From Quadrisphaera sp. INWT6 (GTDB taxonomy: Bacteria; Actinomycetota; Actinomycetes; Actinomycetales; Quadrisphaeraceae): a stretch of DNA of 64,000 nucleotides. The position numbers and the translations under genes were made by a program. Of the stretch, positions 36,463 through 45,848 are shown piece by piece. The stretch is taken from positions 62,001-126,000 of the forward strand of contig NZ_VUOH01000003.1 of the NCBI RefSeq assembly GCF_015390235.1, given 5' to 3'. How positions within the stretch are numbered: position 1 is the stretch's first letter; each line of letters begins with the position of its first letter. The notes beneath the pieces are model-generated. The model had not been told where the DNA came from, did no database searches, and worked only from the letters and a program-made list of their open reading frames with translations.

Positions 36463-36538
36463 GAGGGTCCTCCTGGGCCGGGGGTGAACAGCTGCTCACC
36501 TGCGCAACGCGCGCACGAGCCGAGCTTGTTCCTGCCGG

Positions 36539-37726
36539 TCACGAGGTTACGCCCGTCACGGGGCCGCCGAGGCCCGCGTCCCGTGGGGCCCACGAGGCCG
36601 CCACCTCGGACACCGCCGCGGCCAGCGCCGGTCCCGGGGCGGCCATCGACGCCGCCAGGGACGCCTCGTCGTGCGCCACGGCGCGCGCCAGGGCCAGCCC
36701 GCCGTCGGCCACCTGCTGGGCGTCGAGGCGCACCCGGCCCGCGACGGCGACCACGGGCGTCCCCGCGGAGCGCGCGCAGGCGGCGGCCTGCGCGACGACC
36801 TTGCCCCGCAGCGACTGCCAGTCCAGGCACCCCTCCCCCGTGACCACGACGTCGGCGGCGGCGGCCCGGCGCTCGAGGTCGACCGCCTCGGCCACGGCGA
36901 GCGCCCCGGCCACCCGGCGTCCGCCGAGCACCGCCAGGCCGTACCCGAGCCCGCCGGCGGCTCCGGACCCGGGCGCCGGCCCCAGCCCGGCAGCGCCGGG
37001 GTCGGCGCCCTCGACCGCCGCCTCCCACGCCGCGAGCGCGGCGGCGAGGGCCTCGACGTCGGCCGGGGAGGCGCCCTTCTGGGGGCCGAAGCCGCGGGCG
37101 GCGCCGTGGGGGCCGTGCAGGGGCACGTCGACGTCGCTGGCGACGACGAGGTCGACGCCCCGCCAGGCCAGGCGCAGGGCCGCGAGCCCGGACAGGTCGG
37201 CGGGGAGCACCCCGGCCAGGGCGCCGCCGCCGCGGACGAGGCGCTCGGCGGCGTCGTCGGTGGCCGCGCCGAGCACGGCGAGGGCTCCGGCGCCGCCGTC
37301 GGTGGTGGCGCTGCCCCCGAGGCCCACGAGGATCCGCCGCGCCCGAGCGGTGCGGGCCGCGGCGAGGAGGTGGCCGACCCCGGCGGTGGTCGCCGCGAGC
37401 GCGTCGCGCTCGGTGACGGGCCCCGCAGGCAGCAGCGCGGTGCCGCAGGCGAGGGCCGACTCGACCGCGGCGGTGCCGTCGGCGAGCACGAGCAGCGAGG
37501 CGGTCAGCTGCTCGCCGGGGGGCCCGGTGACCGGGACGCGCACGCGGTGCGCCCCGGGGGCGGCGGCCTCGAGGACGTCGAGGAAGCCGGGCCCGCCGTC
37601 GGACAGGGGGCACAGGTCGACCTCGTCGCCGGGCCGGGCGGCCAGCCAGCCGTCGGCGACGGCGCGGGCGGCCTCGGGGGCGCTGAGGGTGCCGGTGAAC
37701 CCGTCGGGGGCCACCAGGACGCGCAC
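36539..37726 (-). CDS. glxK: Glycerate kinase (GlxK/GarK type)
   Basis: A 395-residue type-I glycerate kinase making phosphoglycerate. The N-terminal block is VLVAPDGFTGTLSAPEAARAVADGW, with LSDGGPGF and the family core LVGLGGSATTDGGAGAL, ASDVDVPLHGPHGAARGFGPQKGAS and VVTGEGCLDWQSLRGK. GTG start. It lies three bases after the dipeptidase stop, so the two share a transcript. It is the Rv2205c-type neighbour of the Fe-S carrier. Confidence 0.9.
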   Translation of the reverse strand: MRVLVAPDGFTGTLSAPEAARAVADGWLAARPGDEVDLCPLSDGGPGFLDVLEAAAPGAHRVRVPVTGPPGEQLTASLLVLADGTAAVESALACGTALLPAGPVTERDALAATTAGVGHLLAAARTARARRILVGLGGSATTDGGAGALAVLGAATDDAAERLVRGGGALAGVLPADLSGLAALRLAWRGVDLVVASDVDVPLHGPHGAARGFGPQKGASPADVEALAAALAAWEAAVEGADPGAAGLGPAPGSGAAGGLGYGLAVLGGRRVAGALAVAEAVDLERRAAAADVVVTGEGCLDWQSLRGKVVAQAAACARSAGTPVVAVAGRVRLDAQQVADGGLALARAVAHDEASLAASMAAPGPALAAAVSEVAASWAPRDAGLGGPVTGVTS

Positions 37727-37729
37727 GCC

Positions 37730-39280
37730 TCAGCCCCGCTCGGGGTGGGCGGCGCCGGCGGTGGTGGCCAGGGAGTCGAGCAGCAGCGCCTCGGCGGTCA
37801 GGGCCCGCCGCAGGACGTCGAGCGAGAGCGACTCGTCGTGCCCGTGCGCGCGGGTGTCGGGGTCCTCCACGCCGGTGACCAGCACGACGGCGGAGGGGAA
37901 GGCCTCGACGAGCTCGGCGATGAACGGGATCGAGCCGCCGACGCCGGCGTGGACCACGGCGCCGGGGCCGTCGAGCTCCCAGGCGCGGGCGAGGGCGGCG
38001 CGGGCGGCGTCGTAGACGGGCCCGTCGACGTCGCCGGCGAACGCCTGCCCGGTCTCCTCCAGCTCGACCTCCACGCGGGCGCCGAAGGGCGCGCTGGCGA
38101 GGAGGTGGTCGCGCAGGGCCGCGTAGGCGTCGTGCGGGGCGGTGCCGGGCGGCACGCGCAGGGAGATCCGCGCGGTGGCGCTGGCGGCGAGGGTGTTCGA
38201 GGCGCGCTCGAGCGGCGGGACGTCGACGCCGATGACGGTGACCGCGGCGCGGTGCCAGAGGCGCTGGGCCAGCGGTCCGCTGCCGACCAGCTCGACGCCG
38301 TCGAGCACGCCGGCGTCGGTGCGCAGGCGCTCCTCGCTGACGTCGGGCAGTCCCGCGGCCCCCTCCCCCGAGGCGCCCGTGGAGCCCGGGGAGCCCGGGG
38401 AGCCCGGGGAGCCGGCCGACGACAGGCCGGGGACGGCGATGTCGCCGCTGGCGTCGCGCAGGCGGTCCAGCAGGCGCAGCAGCGCCGTCGTCGCGTCGAC
38501 CACCGGGCCCCCGTACATGCCGGAGTGCACCGCGTGGTCGAGCGTGGAGACGGTCACGCGCGCGTCGACCAGGCCCCGCAGGCTGGTGGTGAGCGAGGGG
38601 ACGTCGACCGACCAGTTGTCGGAGTCGGCCACGACGATGACGTCGAGGCCGCTCCCACCGCCGAGCAGCTCGCGGTGCTCGGCGAGGAAGGCCGCGAAGG
38701 ACGGCGAGCCGACCTCCTCCTCCCCCTCCACGAAGACCACCACGCCGACGCCCTCGTCGGGCGCCCAGGTGGGCAGCAGCGCGCGCAGGGCCCCGACGTG
38801 CACCATCACGCCGGCCTTGTCGTCGGAGGCGCCGCGGGCGTAGAGGCGCCCGTCGCGCTCGGTCGGCTCGAAGGCGGGCGAGGTCCAGCCCTCCTCGGTG
38901 CCGGGGGGCTGCACGTCGTGGTGGGCGTACAGCAGCACCGTGGGCGCTCCCGCGGGCGCGGGGCGGCGGGCGACGACGGCGGGCGCCCCCGGGGTGCCGT
39001 CCGGCCGCGGGGCCGAGAGCACGCGGACGTCGTCGAGCCCCGCGTCGCGCAGCAGCTGCGCGACGGCGTCGGCGCTCTCGGCCACCCGGGCCCGGTCGAA
39101 GGACGCCGCGGACACGCTGGGGATGCGCACCAGGGCCTCGAGGTCGGCGCGGGCCCCGGGCAGCACGGCCTCGGCGCGGCCCACGACGCGGGCCGGGCGG
39201 TCTGCGGGGCCCGCGGGGCCCGCGTCCTCGGCGGGCCCGCCGGGGCGGCCCGTGGCACTGTCTCCTGCGGCGCTGGTCAT
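37730..39280 (-). CDS. M20-family dipeptidase
   Basis: A 516-residue di-zinc peptidase of the ArgE/DapE/carnosinase type. Metal ligands are in LLYAHHDVQPPG, the bridging Asp in RGASDDKAGV, the catalytic Glu pair in VEGEEEVGSPS, then VADSDNW and the C-terminal GHDESLSL. A Gly/Ser/Pro-rich insert near residue 300 comes from a 9-bp repeat and is likely a surface loop in the lid domain. The ATG at 39280 has TAGCGT six bases upstream (leaderless). Confidence 0.88.
   Translation of the reverse strand: MTSAAGDSATGRPGGPAEDAGPAGPADRPARVVGRAEAVLPGARADLEALVRIPSVSAASFDRARVAESADAVAQLLRDAGLDDVRVLSAPRPDGTPGAPAVVARRPAPAGAPTVLLYAHHDVQPPGTEEGWTSPAFEPTERDGRLYARGASDDKAGVMVHVGALRALLPTWAPDEGVGVVVFVEGEEEVGSPSFAAFLAEHRELLGGGSGLDVIVVADSDNWSVDVPSLTTSLRGLVDARVTVSTLDHAVHSGMYGGPVVDATTALLRLLDRLRDASGDIAVPGLSSAGSPGSPGSPGSTGASGEGAAGLPDVSEERLRTDAGVLDGVELVGSGPLAQRLWHRAAVTVIGVDVPPLERASNTLAASATARISLRVPPGTAPHDAYAALRDHLLASAPFGARVEVELEETGQAFAGDVDGPVYDAARAALARAWELDGPGAVVHAGVGGSIPFIAELVEAFPSAVVLVTGVEDPDTRAHGHDESLSLDVLRRALTAEALLLDSLATTAGAAHPERG
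38381..38416 (-). repeat. 9-bp in-frame tandem repeat in the dipeptidase gene
   Basis: GGAGCCCGG (plus-strand reading) is repeated about four times and encodes the Gly-Ser-Pro loop. The period keeps frame. Confidence 0.85.
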
Positions 39281-39286
39281 CCACCG

Positions 39287-39292
39287 ACGCTA
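39287..39292 (-). promoter_or_regulatory. Putative leaderless -10 for dipeptidase-glxK
   Basis: TAGCGT on the minus strand lies six bases before the ATG at 39280. Confidence 0.5.
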
Positions 39293-39343
39293 TCGGCCGC
39301 TCACCGGGCCCCCTCCGGCGCAGCGCGAGCGCGAGGAGCCGCG

Positions 39344-40390
39344 GTGTCCGCCCAGCAGCAGACCGAGCGCGTGGTCGGTGACGGCAGCAGCACCGGCGGG
39401 GGCGGGGAGTCGACCGCCACGGTGCTCGTGGCTCTCGGGGCCAACCTCCTGGTGGCGATCGCCAAGGGCGTCGCCGCCGTCATCACGGGGTCGGCGTCGA
39501 TGGCGGCCGAGACGGCCCACTCCTTCGCCGACACGATCAACCAGGTCTTCCTGCTGACCGCGCTCAAGGGCAGCAAGAAGCCCGCGGACCGCTCCCACCC
39601 CTTCGGCTACGGCCGGGTCCGCTACTTCTGGGCCCTGCTGGCCGCCGTGTCGATCTTCGTGACCGGCGCCCTCTACTCGGCCTACGAGGGCGTCACCGCC
39701 CTGCTGAGCGAGGAGCACGAGGTCGTCTCCCCGGTGGTCAACTACGTGGTCCTGGGCGTGGCGTTCCTCCTGGAGGGCTTCTCGCTGCTGAAGGGCTACC
39801 GCCAGACGCGGTCCGAGGCCGCCGAGCACGGCCAGAGCCTGCGGCAGTTCCTGCGCACCAGCGACGACCCGACCGCCACCACCGTGGTCTTCGAGGACAG
39901 CGCCGCCCTCATCGGGCTGGTCCTCGCGGCCGCGGGCACGGCCGTGCACCAGGCGACCGGGCAGTCGTGGGGCGACGGCATCGCCAGCATCGCCATCGCC
40001 GTCCTGCTCGCGGCCGTGGCGCTGCGCCTGGGGCGCGCCAACAAGCGCCTCCTCACCGACGTCCAGGCGGACCCCCGCCTGGTGCGGTCCGTGCTGGTGC
40101 ACCTGGGCGACGAGCCCGAGGTCGACGCGGTGGTCGACCTGCTGACCCTCACCCTCGGCACCGACCAGGTGCTGGTGTGCGCCCGGCTCGACCTCGCCGA
40201 CGACCTCTCGGCCTCCGACGTCGAGCGCGCCATGGTCCGCATCGCCGCCGGCCTGGAGGAGACCTTCCTGGAGGTCGTGGAGGTCTTCCTGGAGCCGGTG
40301 CCCCGCCAGGACGAGGTCGTGCGCGAGCGCGTGCGCTCCCGCTACGGAGACCGCCTGGCCCAGTACATGGTCGACGAGGCCGGCAGCTGA
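39344..40390 (+). CDS. Cation diffusion facilitator transporter (ZnT9-like)
   Basis: A 348-residue CDF exporter with six helices (from ATVLVALGANLLVAIAKGVAAVITG). The helix-2 site is AETAHSFADTINQ (HxxxD). The helix-5 site reads VVFEDSAALIGL, where the usual HxxxD or DxxxD is replaced by a Glu-Asp pair as in the ZnT9/YdbO-type branch, so metal preference is uncertain. The C-terminal cytoplasmic dimerisation domain follows (DVQADPRLVRSVLVHLGDEPEVDAVVDL). The GTG is preceded by GAGGAG. It is divergent from the dipeptidase. Confidence 0.88.
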   Translation: MSAQQQTERVVGDGSSTGGGGESTATVLVALGANLLVAIAKGVAAVITGSASMAAETAHSFADTINQVFLLTALKGSKKPADRSHPFGYGRVRYFWALLAAVSIFVTGALYSAYEGVTALLSEEHEVVSPVVNYVVLGVAFLLEGFSLLKGYRQTRSEAAEHGQSLRQFLRTSDDPTATTVVFEDSAALIGLVLAAAGTAVHQATGQSWGDGIASIAIAVLLAAVALRLGRANKRLLTDVQADPRLVRSVLVHLGDEPEVDAVVDLLTLTLGTDQVLVCARLDLADDLSASDVERAMVRIAAGLEETFLEVVEVFLEPVPRQDEVVRERVRSRYGDRLAQYMVDEAGS

Positions 40391-40394
40391 CGCC

Positions 40395-40438
40395 CTGCTG
40401 ACCGGCTGCTGACCGGCTGCTGACCGGCTGCTGACCCG
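40395..40438 (+). repeat. 11-bp tandem repeat, four copies, directly after the CDF stop codon
   Basis: CTGCTGACCGG is repeated at 40395, 40406 and 40417, and as CTGCTGACCCG at 40428. Each copy carries TGA, and the 11-bp step puts stops into all three frames downstream of the gene. Confidence 0.9.
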
Positions 40439-40487
40439 CTGCCCGCGGCCACCCGGTCGGCGGGGCCGTCCACCTCGCGTCTTGACC

Positions 40488-40493
40488 TACTCT
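40488..40493 (+). promoter_or_regulatory. Putative leaderless -10 for the DUF3043 gene
   Basis: TACTCT lies six bases before the GTG at 40500. Confidence 0.5.
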
Positions 40494-40499
40494 TGGTGC

Positions 40500-41102
40500 G
40501 TGTTCGGACGGACGAAGGAGCCCCCCGCCGCGGCGGTGCCGGCGGAGACCGCGACGACGACGGGCGCGAAGGCCGGGGGCAAGAACCGCCCCACGCCCTC
40601 GCGCTCGGCGCAGGAGGCGGCCAACCGCCGTCCCCTCGTGCCGACCGACCGCAGGGCGGCCTCGTCCAGCTCCAAGGAGGCGCTGCGCGCCGAGCGCCGC
40701 CGGGTGCAGCTGGGTCGCATGAACGGCGAGGAGAAGTACCTCTCCGCGCGCGACCGCGGCCCGGTGAAGCGGTACGTCCGCGACGTCGTCGACTCCCGCC
40801 GCAACCTCGGCGAGCTGTTCCTGCCCTTCGTGCTGGTGCTGCTCCTGGTGCAGCTGGCGGTGGGCCAGACCGCCAACAGCGCCGCGTGGCTCGCCTCCTA
40901 CGCACTGCTCTACGTCGGCCTCATCGCTGTCGTCATCGACTCCCTGCTGCTGCGCCGCCTGGTCCGCCGCAGGGTCACCGAGCGGTTCGGCGAGGAGGCG
41001 CTCGTGCGCACCGGCGTCGTCGGCTACGCGATCATGCGAGCGCTGCAGCTGCGGCGCAGCCGCCTGCCCAAGCCGCAGGTCACCCGCGGCGCGAAGGTCT
41101 GA
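40500..41102 (+). CDS. DUF3043 membrane protein
   Basis: A 200-residue actinobacterial protein of unknown function. A Thr/Lys-rich disordered N-terminus precedes the conserved RRVQLGRMNGEEKYLSARDRGPVKRYVRDVVDSRRNLGELFLPFV, followed by two helices (LPFVLVLLLVQLAVG; YALLYVGLIAVVIDSLLL) and a basic cytoplasmic tail. It occupies the Rv2206-type slot in the conserved locus. Its role is not known. The basic regions suggest contact with membrane surface or nucleic acid, which is only inference. Confidence 0.85.
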   Translation: MFGRTKEPPAAAVPAETATTTGAKAGGKNRPTPSRSAQEAANRRPLVPTDRRAASSSSKEALRAERRRVQLGRMNGEEKYLSARDRGPVKRYVRDVVDSRRNLGELFLPFVLVLLLVQLAVGQTANSAAWLASYALLYVGLIAVVIDSLLLRRLVRRRVTERFGEEALVRTGVVGYAIMRALQLRRSRLPKPQVTRGAKV

Positions 41103-41129
41103 CCGCGCCCCTCCGGCCCTCTCGGCCCC

Positions 41130-41357
41130 TCACTCGGCGGGGCGCAGCGGCATCGGCCCGTAGACCCGCCGCTCGTCCTCGCTGAGCACCGCGCCCTCGG
41201 CCCCCGCGGCCAGCAGGGCGCGCCAGTGCTCGCCCACCCACGTCTCCGCGTCGGCCTGCGCGGAGAACCCCTCGGGCGGCGCCGCGGGCCCTCCGAGGGT
41301 CTCCGGCAGCACCGGCTGCCCGTCGGCGTCCTCGAACGTCCAGGTCCACGTGGCCAC
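41130..41357 (-). CDS. Small conserved actinobacterial protein
   Basis: A 75-residue acidic protein (WTWTFEDADGQPV, SQADAETWVGEHWRALLAAG-like core, VYGPMPLRPAE end). The W-x-FEDADG start and YGPM-L ending are recognisable in many actinomycete genomes, but no function is known to me. The GTG at 41357 has TAGCGT six bases upstream, a leaderless arrangement that supports the call despite the short length. It lies convergent with the DUF3043 gene. Confidence 0.78.
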   Translation of the reverse strand: MATWTWTFEDADGQPVLPETLGGPAAPPEGFSAQADAETWVGEHWRALLAAGAEGAVLSEDERRVYGPMPLRPAE

Positions 41358-41363
41358 CGCGCC

Positions 41364-41369
41364 ACGCTA
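41364..41369 (-). promoter_or_regulatory. Putative leaderless -10 for the small acidic protein
   Basis: TAGCGT on the minus strand lies six bases before the GTG at 41357. Confidence 0.5.
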
Positions 41370-41422
41370 GTGCGCACCGCCCGTCCGACGCCGCCGGCGG
41401 CGGGCAGGAGAGGATGACCGCC

Positions 41423-42127
41423 ATGGGGTTGGGAGGCGGGCCGAGCGCGCGCGACGACTACGAGTGGGTCGACCTCGCGGCCCTGAGGCAGCGCGACCGC
41501 GCCGGGCGCCGGCAGGGGTCCCGCGGGCCGACGACCTCGGCGTCGACGGCCGCATCCCCACCGGCTACCACCACCCCCACCACCCCCGCCGCCCCGGCGG
41601 AGCCCGACCACCTCGCCGACGCCCTCTGCGCCCTCCTCACCGACCGGCCCCTGTGGCTGGCGCTCCCGGTGCGCAGGGTGCTCCTGGTCGACCTCGACAA
41701 CCTCCGCGCGGGCCCCGCGCGCTGGCGGGCGCGGATGGCGGCCGTGGTGTGCCTGGCCCGCCAGGCCGACGCCGTCCACCTGGCCGGCCAGGCCAGCGCC
41801 GTCGAGCGGGCGCGCCCCCACCTCGAGGAGTTCGCCGACCAGGCGGTCCCGGTGGCCGACGGCGCCGACGTCGCCGACCACGTGCTGCTGGAGGCCGCCG
41901 CGCGCGACGCCTCCGACGCCCTGGACGCCGGCGAGGACGGCCCCCAGGTACTGGTCGTCAGCAACGACGGGATCTTCGCCGCGCTCGCCGAGACCGGTCC
42001 GCTGGTGGTGCTCTCCCCCGGCGTCGAGGCCCTCTCGGACCGCCTCGACGACGCCGCGACCGACGTCCTCGACCTGTACGGGCTCGAGGCCGACGTGACC
42101 GCGAGCGCGCTGGCCGGAGAGGGCTGA
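41423..42127 (+). CDS. NYN/PIN-like domain protein (putative RNase)
   Basis: A 234-residue protein with a Thr/Ala/Pro linker after a short conserved N-terminus (RDDYEWVDLAALR) and a NYN-like domain from about residue 80. Acidic residues fitting the PIN/NYN active site are in RVLLVDLDNL, DGADVADHVLLEAA and VLVVSNDGIFAAL. This suggests a metal-dependent ribonuclease. The assignment rests on the motif pattern and is moderate. The ATG at 41423 follows GGAGAGG at a good distance; the ATG at 41414 is too close to it. It leads the unit with ABC-F and M50 genes. Confidence 0.6.
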   Translation: MGLGGGPSARDDYEWVDLAALRQRDRAGRRQGSRGPTTSASTAASPPATTTPTTPAAPAEPDHLADALCALLTDRPLWLALPVRRVLLVDLDNLRAGPARWRARMAAVVCLARQADAVHLAGQASAVERARPHLEEFADQAVPVADGADVADHVLLEAAARDASDALDAGEDGPQVLVVSNDGIFAALAETGPLVVLSPGVEALSDRLDDAATDVLDLYGLEADVTASALAGEG

Positions 42128-42134
42128 GCACCCG

Positions 42135-43823
<1,689 letters not shown>

Positions 43824-43836
43824 GGGGCGCACCGGC

Positions 43837-44559
43837 GTGGAGCTCCTCGCCGAGGTGTGGGCGCGGGCGACGGCGGTCGCGCCCACCCTGCCCGCCGCCA
43901 CGGCCCTGGCCACGGGGGCCGTCGCGCTCGCCGTCGTCCTGTGGCGGCCGTCGTGGCGGACCGCCCGCACCGTGCTGGTGCTGGCGCACGAGGGGGGCCA
44001 CGGGCTGGTGGCGGCCCTCGCCGGGCGGCGCCTGCGCGGCATCCGGCTCCACCCCGACGCCTCGGCCGTCACCGTCTCGGTGGGCCCCGCGCGCGGCGCC
44101 GGGGTGGTCGCGGTGCTGCTGGCCGGCTACCCCGCGCCGGCCCTCGTGGGGCTCGGGGCCGCAGCGCTGCTGGCCGCGCACCGCCCCGCCGCCGTGCTGT
44201 GGGCGGTGCTCCTCGCCCTGGCGCTGCTCGCCGCCCAGGTGCGCGGCTGGCGCGCGGTCGGGGCCCTGGCGGCGGCCCTGGTGCCCGCGCTGGCCGTGAC
44301 CTGGTGGGCCCCCGCGGCGGTGCAGCAGGTGGCCGCCGCGCTGCTCGCGTGGGTCCTGCTGCTCGGAGCGCCCCGGGGCGTGGCCGAGCTCGCGCGCTCG
44401 CGGCGCGGCGGTCGCTCCCCCAGCAGCGACGCCGACCAGCTGGGGCGCCTCACGGGCGTCCCGGCGGTCCTGTGGGTGGGGGTGTTCTGGCTGGTCACCG
44501 CCGCCGCGGCCGTGGTGGGCGGCGCGTGGCTGCTGGACCAGCCGCTCCCCCTCCCGTAG
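43837..44559 (+). CDS. M50B-like membrane metallopeptidase
   Basis: A 240-residue intramembrane protein with about six helices. The zinc motif HEGGH (VLAHEGGHGLVAAL) is near residue 51, the YPAPALVGL helix provides the family structural motif, and SDADQLGRLTGVPAVLW near residue 195 supplies the third-ligand Asp region. This is the compact bacterial M50B family, substrate unknown. GTG start, 13 bases after the ABC-F stop. It converges on gcvT with an 11-base gap. Confidence 0.82.
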   Translation: MELLAEVWARATAVAPTLPAATALATGAVALAVVLWRPSWRTARTVLVLAHEGGHGLVAALAGRRLRGIRLHPDASAVTVSVGPARGAGVVAVLLAGYPAPALVGLGAAALLAAHRPAAVLWAVLLALALLAAQVRGWRAVGALAAALVPALAVTWWAPAAVQQVAAALLAWVLLLGAPRGVAELARSRRGGRSPSSDADQLGRLTGVPAVLWVGVFWLVTAAAAVVGGAWLLDQPLPLP

Positions 44560-44570
44560 CCCCGGGCGGG

Positions 44571-45755
44571 CTACGACCGGCTGGTGTCCGGCACGAACGG
44601 CGGGCGCACCACCTGGACCGGCAGGGGCCGGCCGCGGACGTCGACGACGAGCTCGTCGCCCTCCGCGATGCCGGCGCGCGCGTCGAGCAGCGCCAGCGCG
44701 ACGCCCTGCTGCAGCACCGGCGAGAACGTGCCGGAGGTGGTCGTGCCCACCACGCCGTCGGAGGCGGTCACGCCGTCGGCCGCGCCGGCGGTGCGCACCT
44801 GCATCCCGGCGCGCGGCACGCCGCGGCCGAGGGCGAGCAGGCCCCAGAGCAGCCGGTCGGGGCCGGCCTCGCGCTCGGCGAGCAGCGCCTCGCGCCCGGT
44901 GAAGGACTCCTTGCCCCAGCCCACGGCCCACCCGAGCCGCGCCTGGAGCGGGGTGGTGTCCGTCGAGAGCTCGTGCCCGTGGAGCGGGTAGCCCACCTCG
45001 GTGCGCAGCGTGTCGCGGGCGCCCAGGCCGCAGGGCAGGCCGTCGAGGGGGTCGGCGGCCTCCAGGAGGGCGTCCCACAGCTCGGCGGTGTCGTCCCAGC
45101 GGGGCAGCAGCTCGTAGCCGCGCTCCCCGGTGTAGCCGGTGCGGCAGACGACGACCGGCAGGCCCCGCCAGGTGGCGTCGACGAACGCGCCGCGGTCCAT
45201 CCCCGCCGGCAGGCCGACGGCGTCGAGCAGGTCGTCGCTGCGCGGCCCCTGCACCGCGAGGACGCCGAGCTGGTCGTGCTGGTCCTCGACGACGACGCCG
45301 TCGAGCCCCGCGCGCTGCGCCGCGTCGCGCACCGCGTCGGCCACGGCCGCGGCGTTGGCGGCGTTGGGGACCAGGAGCAGCTCGTCACCGGCGCCACCCC
45401 CGCCGCCCTCGTGGTCGGCGCGGCGCAGGTAGACGATGAGGTCGTCGACGACGCCGCCGCGCTCGTCGCAGCACAGCGAGTACTGGGACCGCCCGGGCAC
45501 GAGGCGGCGGGCGTCGGCGGTGAGGGCCTCGCCGACGGCGGCCAGCGCGCCCGGCCCGGTCACGCCCAGCTTGCCGAGGTGGCTGACGTCGAAGACGCCG
45601 ACGGCCTCGCGGACCGCCGTGTGCTCGCGCACCACGCCGCCGCCGGGGTGCTCCAGGGGCATCGACCAGCCGGCGAAGGCCGCCATGCGGGCCCCGGTGC
45701 CGGTGTGGCGGGCGTGCAGGGGGCCCTCGCGCAGGGCCTGGGGGGCGTCGCTCAC
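44571..45755 (-). CDS. gcvT: Aminomethyltransferase (glycine cleavage T protein)
   Basis: A 394-residue folate-dependent enzyme that releases ammonia and transfers the methylene unit from the aminomethyl-lipoyl H protein to tetrahydrofolate. Family blocks: GARMAAFAGWSMPLEH near residue 21, FDVSHLGKLGVTGPGA, the catalytic Asp in LLDAVGLPAG context, YTGERGYELL, LGARDTLRTEVGYPLHGHEL and GTFSPVLQQGVALA. The GTG at 45755 has TACGGT seven bases upstream. The other gcv genes are not adjacent; the linked lipB and lpd fit its lipoyl chemistry. Confidence 0.93.
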   Translation of the reverse strand: MSDAPQALREGPLHARHTGTGARMAAFAGWSMPLEHPGGGVVREHTAVREAVGVFDVSHLGKLGVTGPGALAAVGEALTADARRLVPGRSQYSLCCDERGGVVDDLIVYLRRADHEGGGGGAGDELLLVPNAANAAAVADAVRDAAQRAGLDGVVVEDQHDQLGVLAVQGPRSDDLLDAVGLPAGMDRGAFVDATWRGLPVVVCRTGYTGERGYELLPRWDDTAELWDALLEAADPLDGLPCGLGARDTLRTEVGYPLHGHELSTDTTPLQARLGWAVGWGKESFTGREALLAEREAGPDRLLWGLLALGRGVPRAGMQVRTAGAADGVTASDGVVGTTTSGTFSPVLQQGVALALLDARAGIAEGDELVVDVRGRPLPVQVVRPPFVPDTSRS

Positions 45756-45762
45756 CCCGGCG

Positions 45763-45768
45763 ACCGTA
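45763..45768 (-). promoter_or_regulatory. Putative leaderless -10 for gcvT
   Basis: TACGGT on the minus strand lies seven bases before the GTG at 45755. Confidence 0.45.
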
Positions 45769-45834
45769 GCCGAGCCGGGCCCGCCGCAGCACGGCCGGGC
45801 GCGGGCTGGCCCTGCCGACGCGGCGATGACGACC

Positions 45835-45840
45835 TAGGCT
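45835..45840 (+). promoter_or_regulatory. Putative leaderless -10 for pepA
   Basis: TAGGCT lies eight bases before the GTG at 45849. Confidence 0.45.
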
Positions 45841-45848
45841 CGTCCGGC

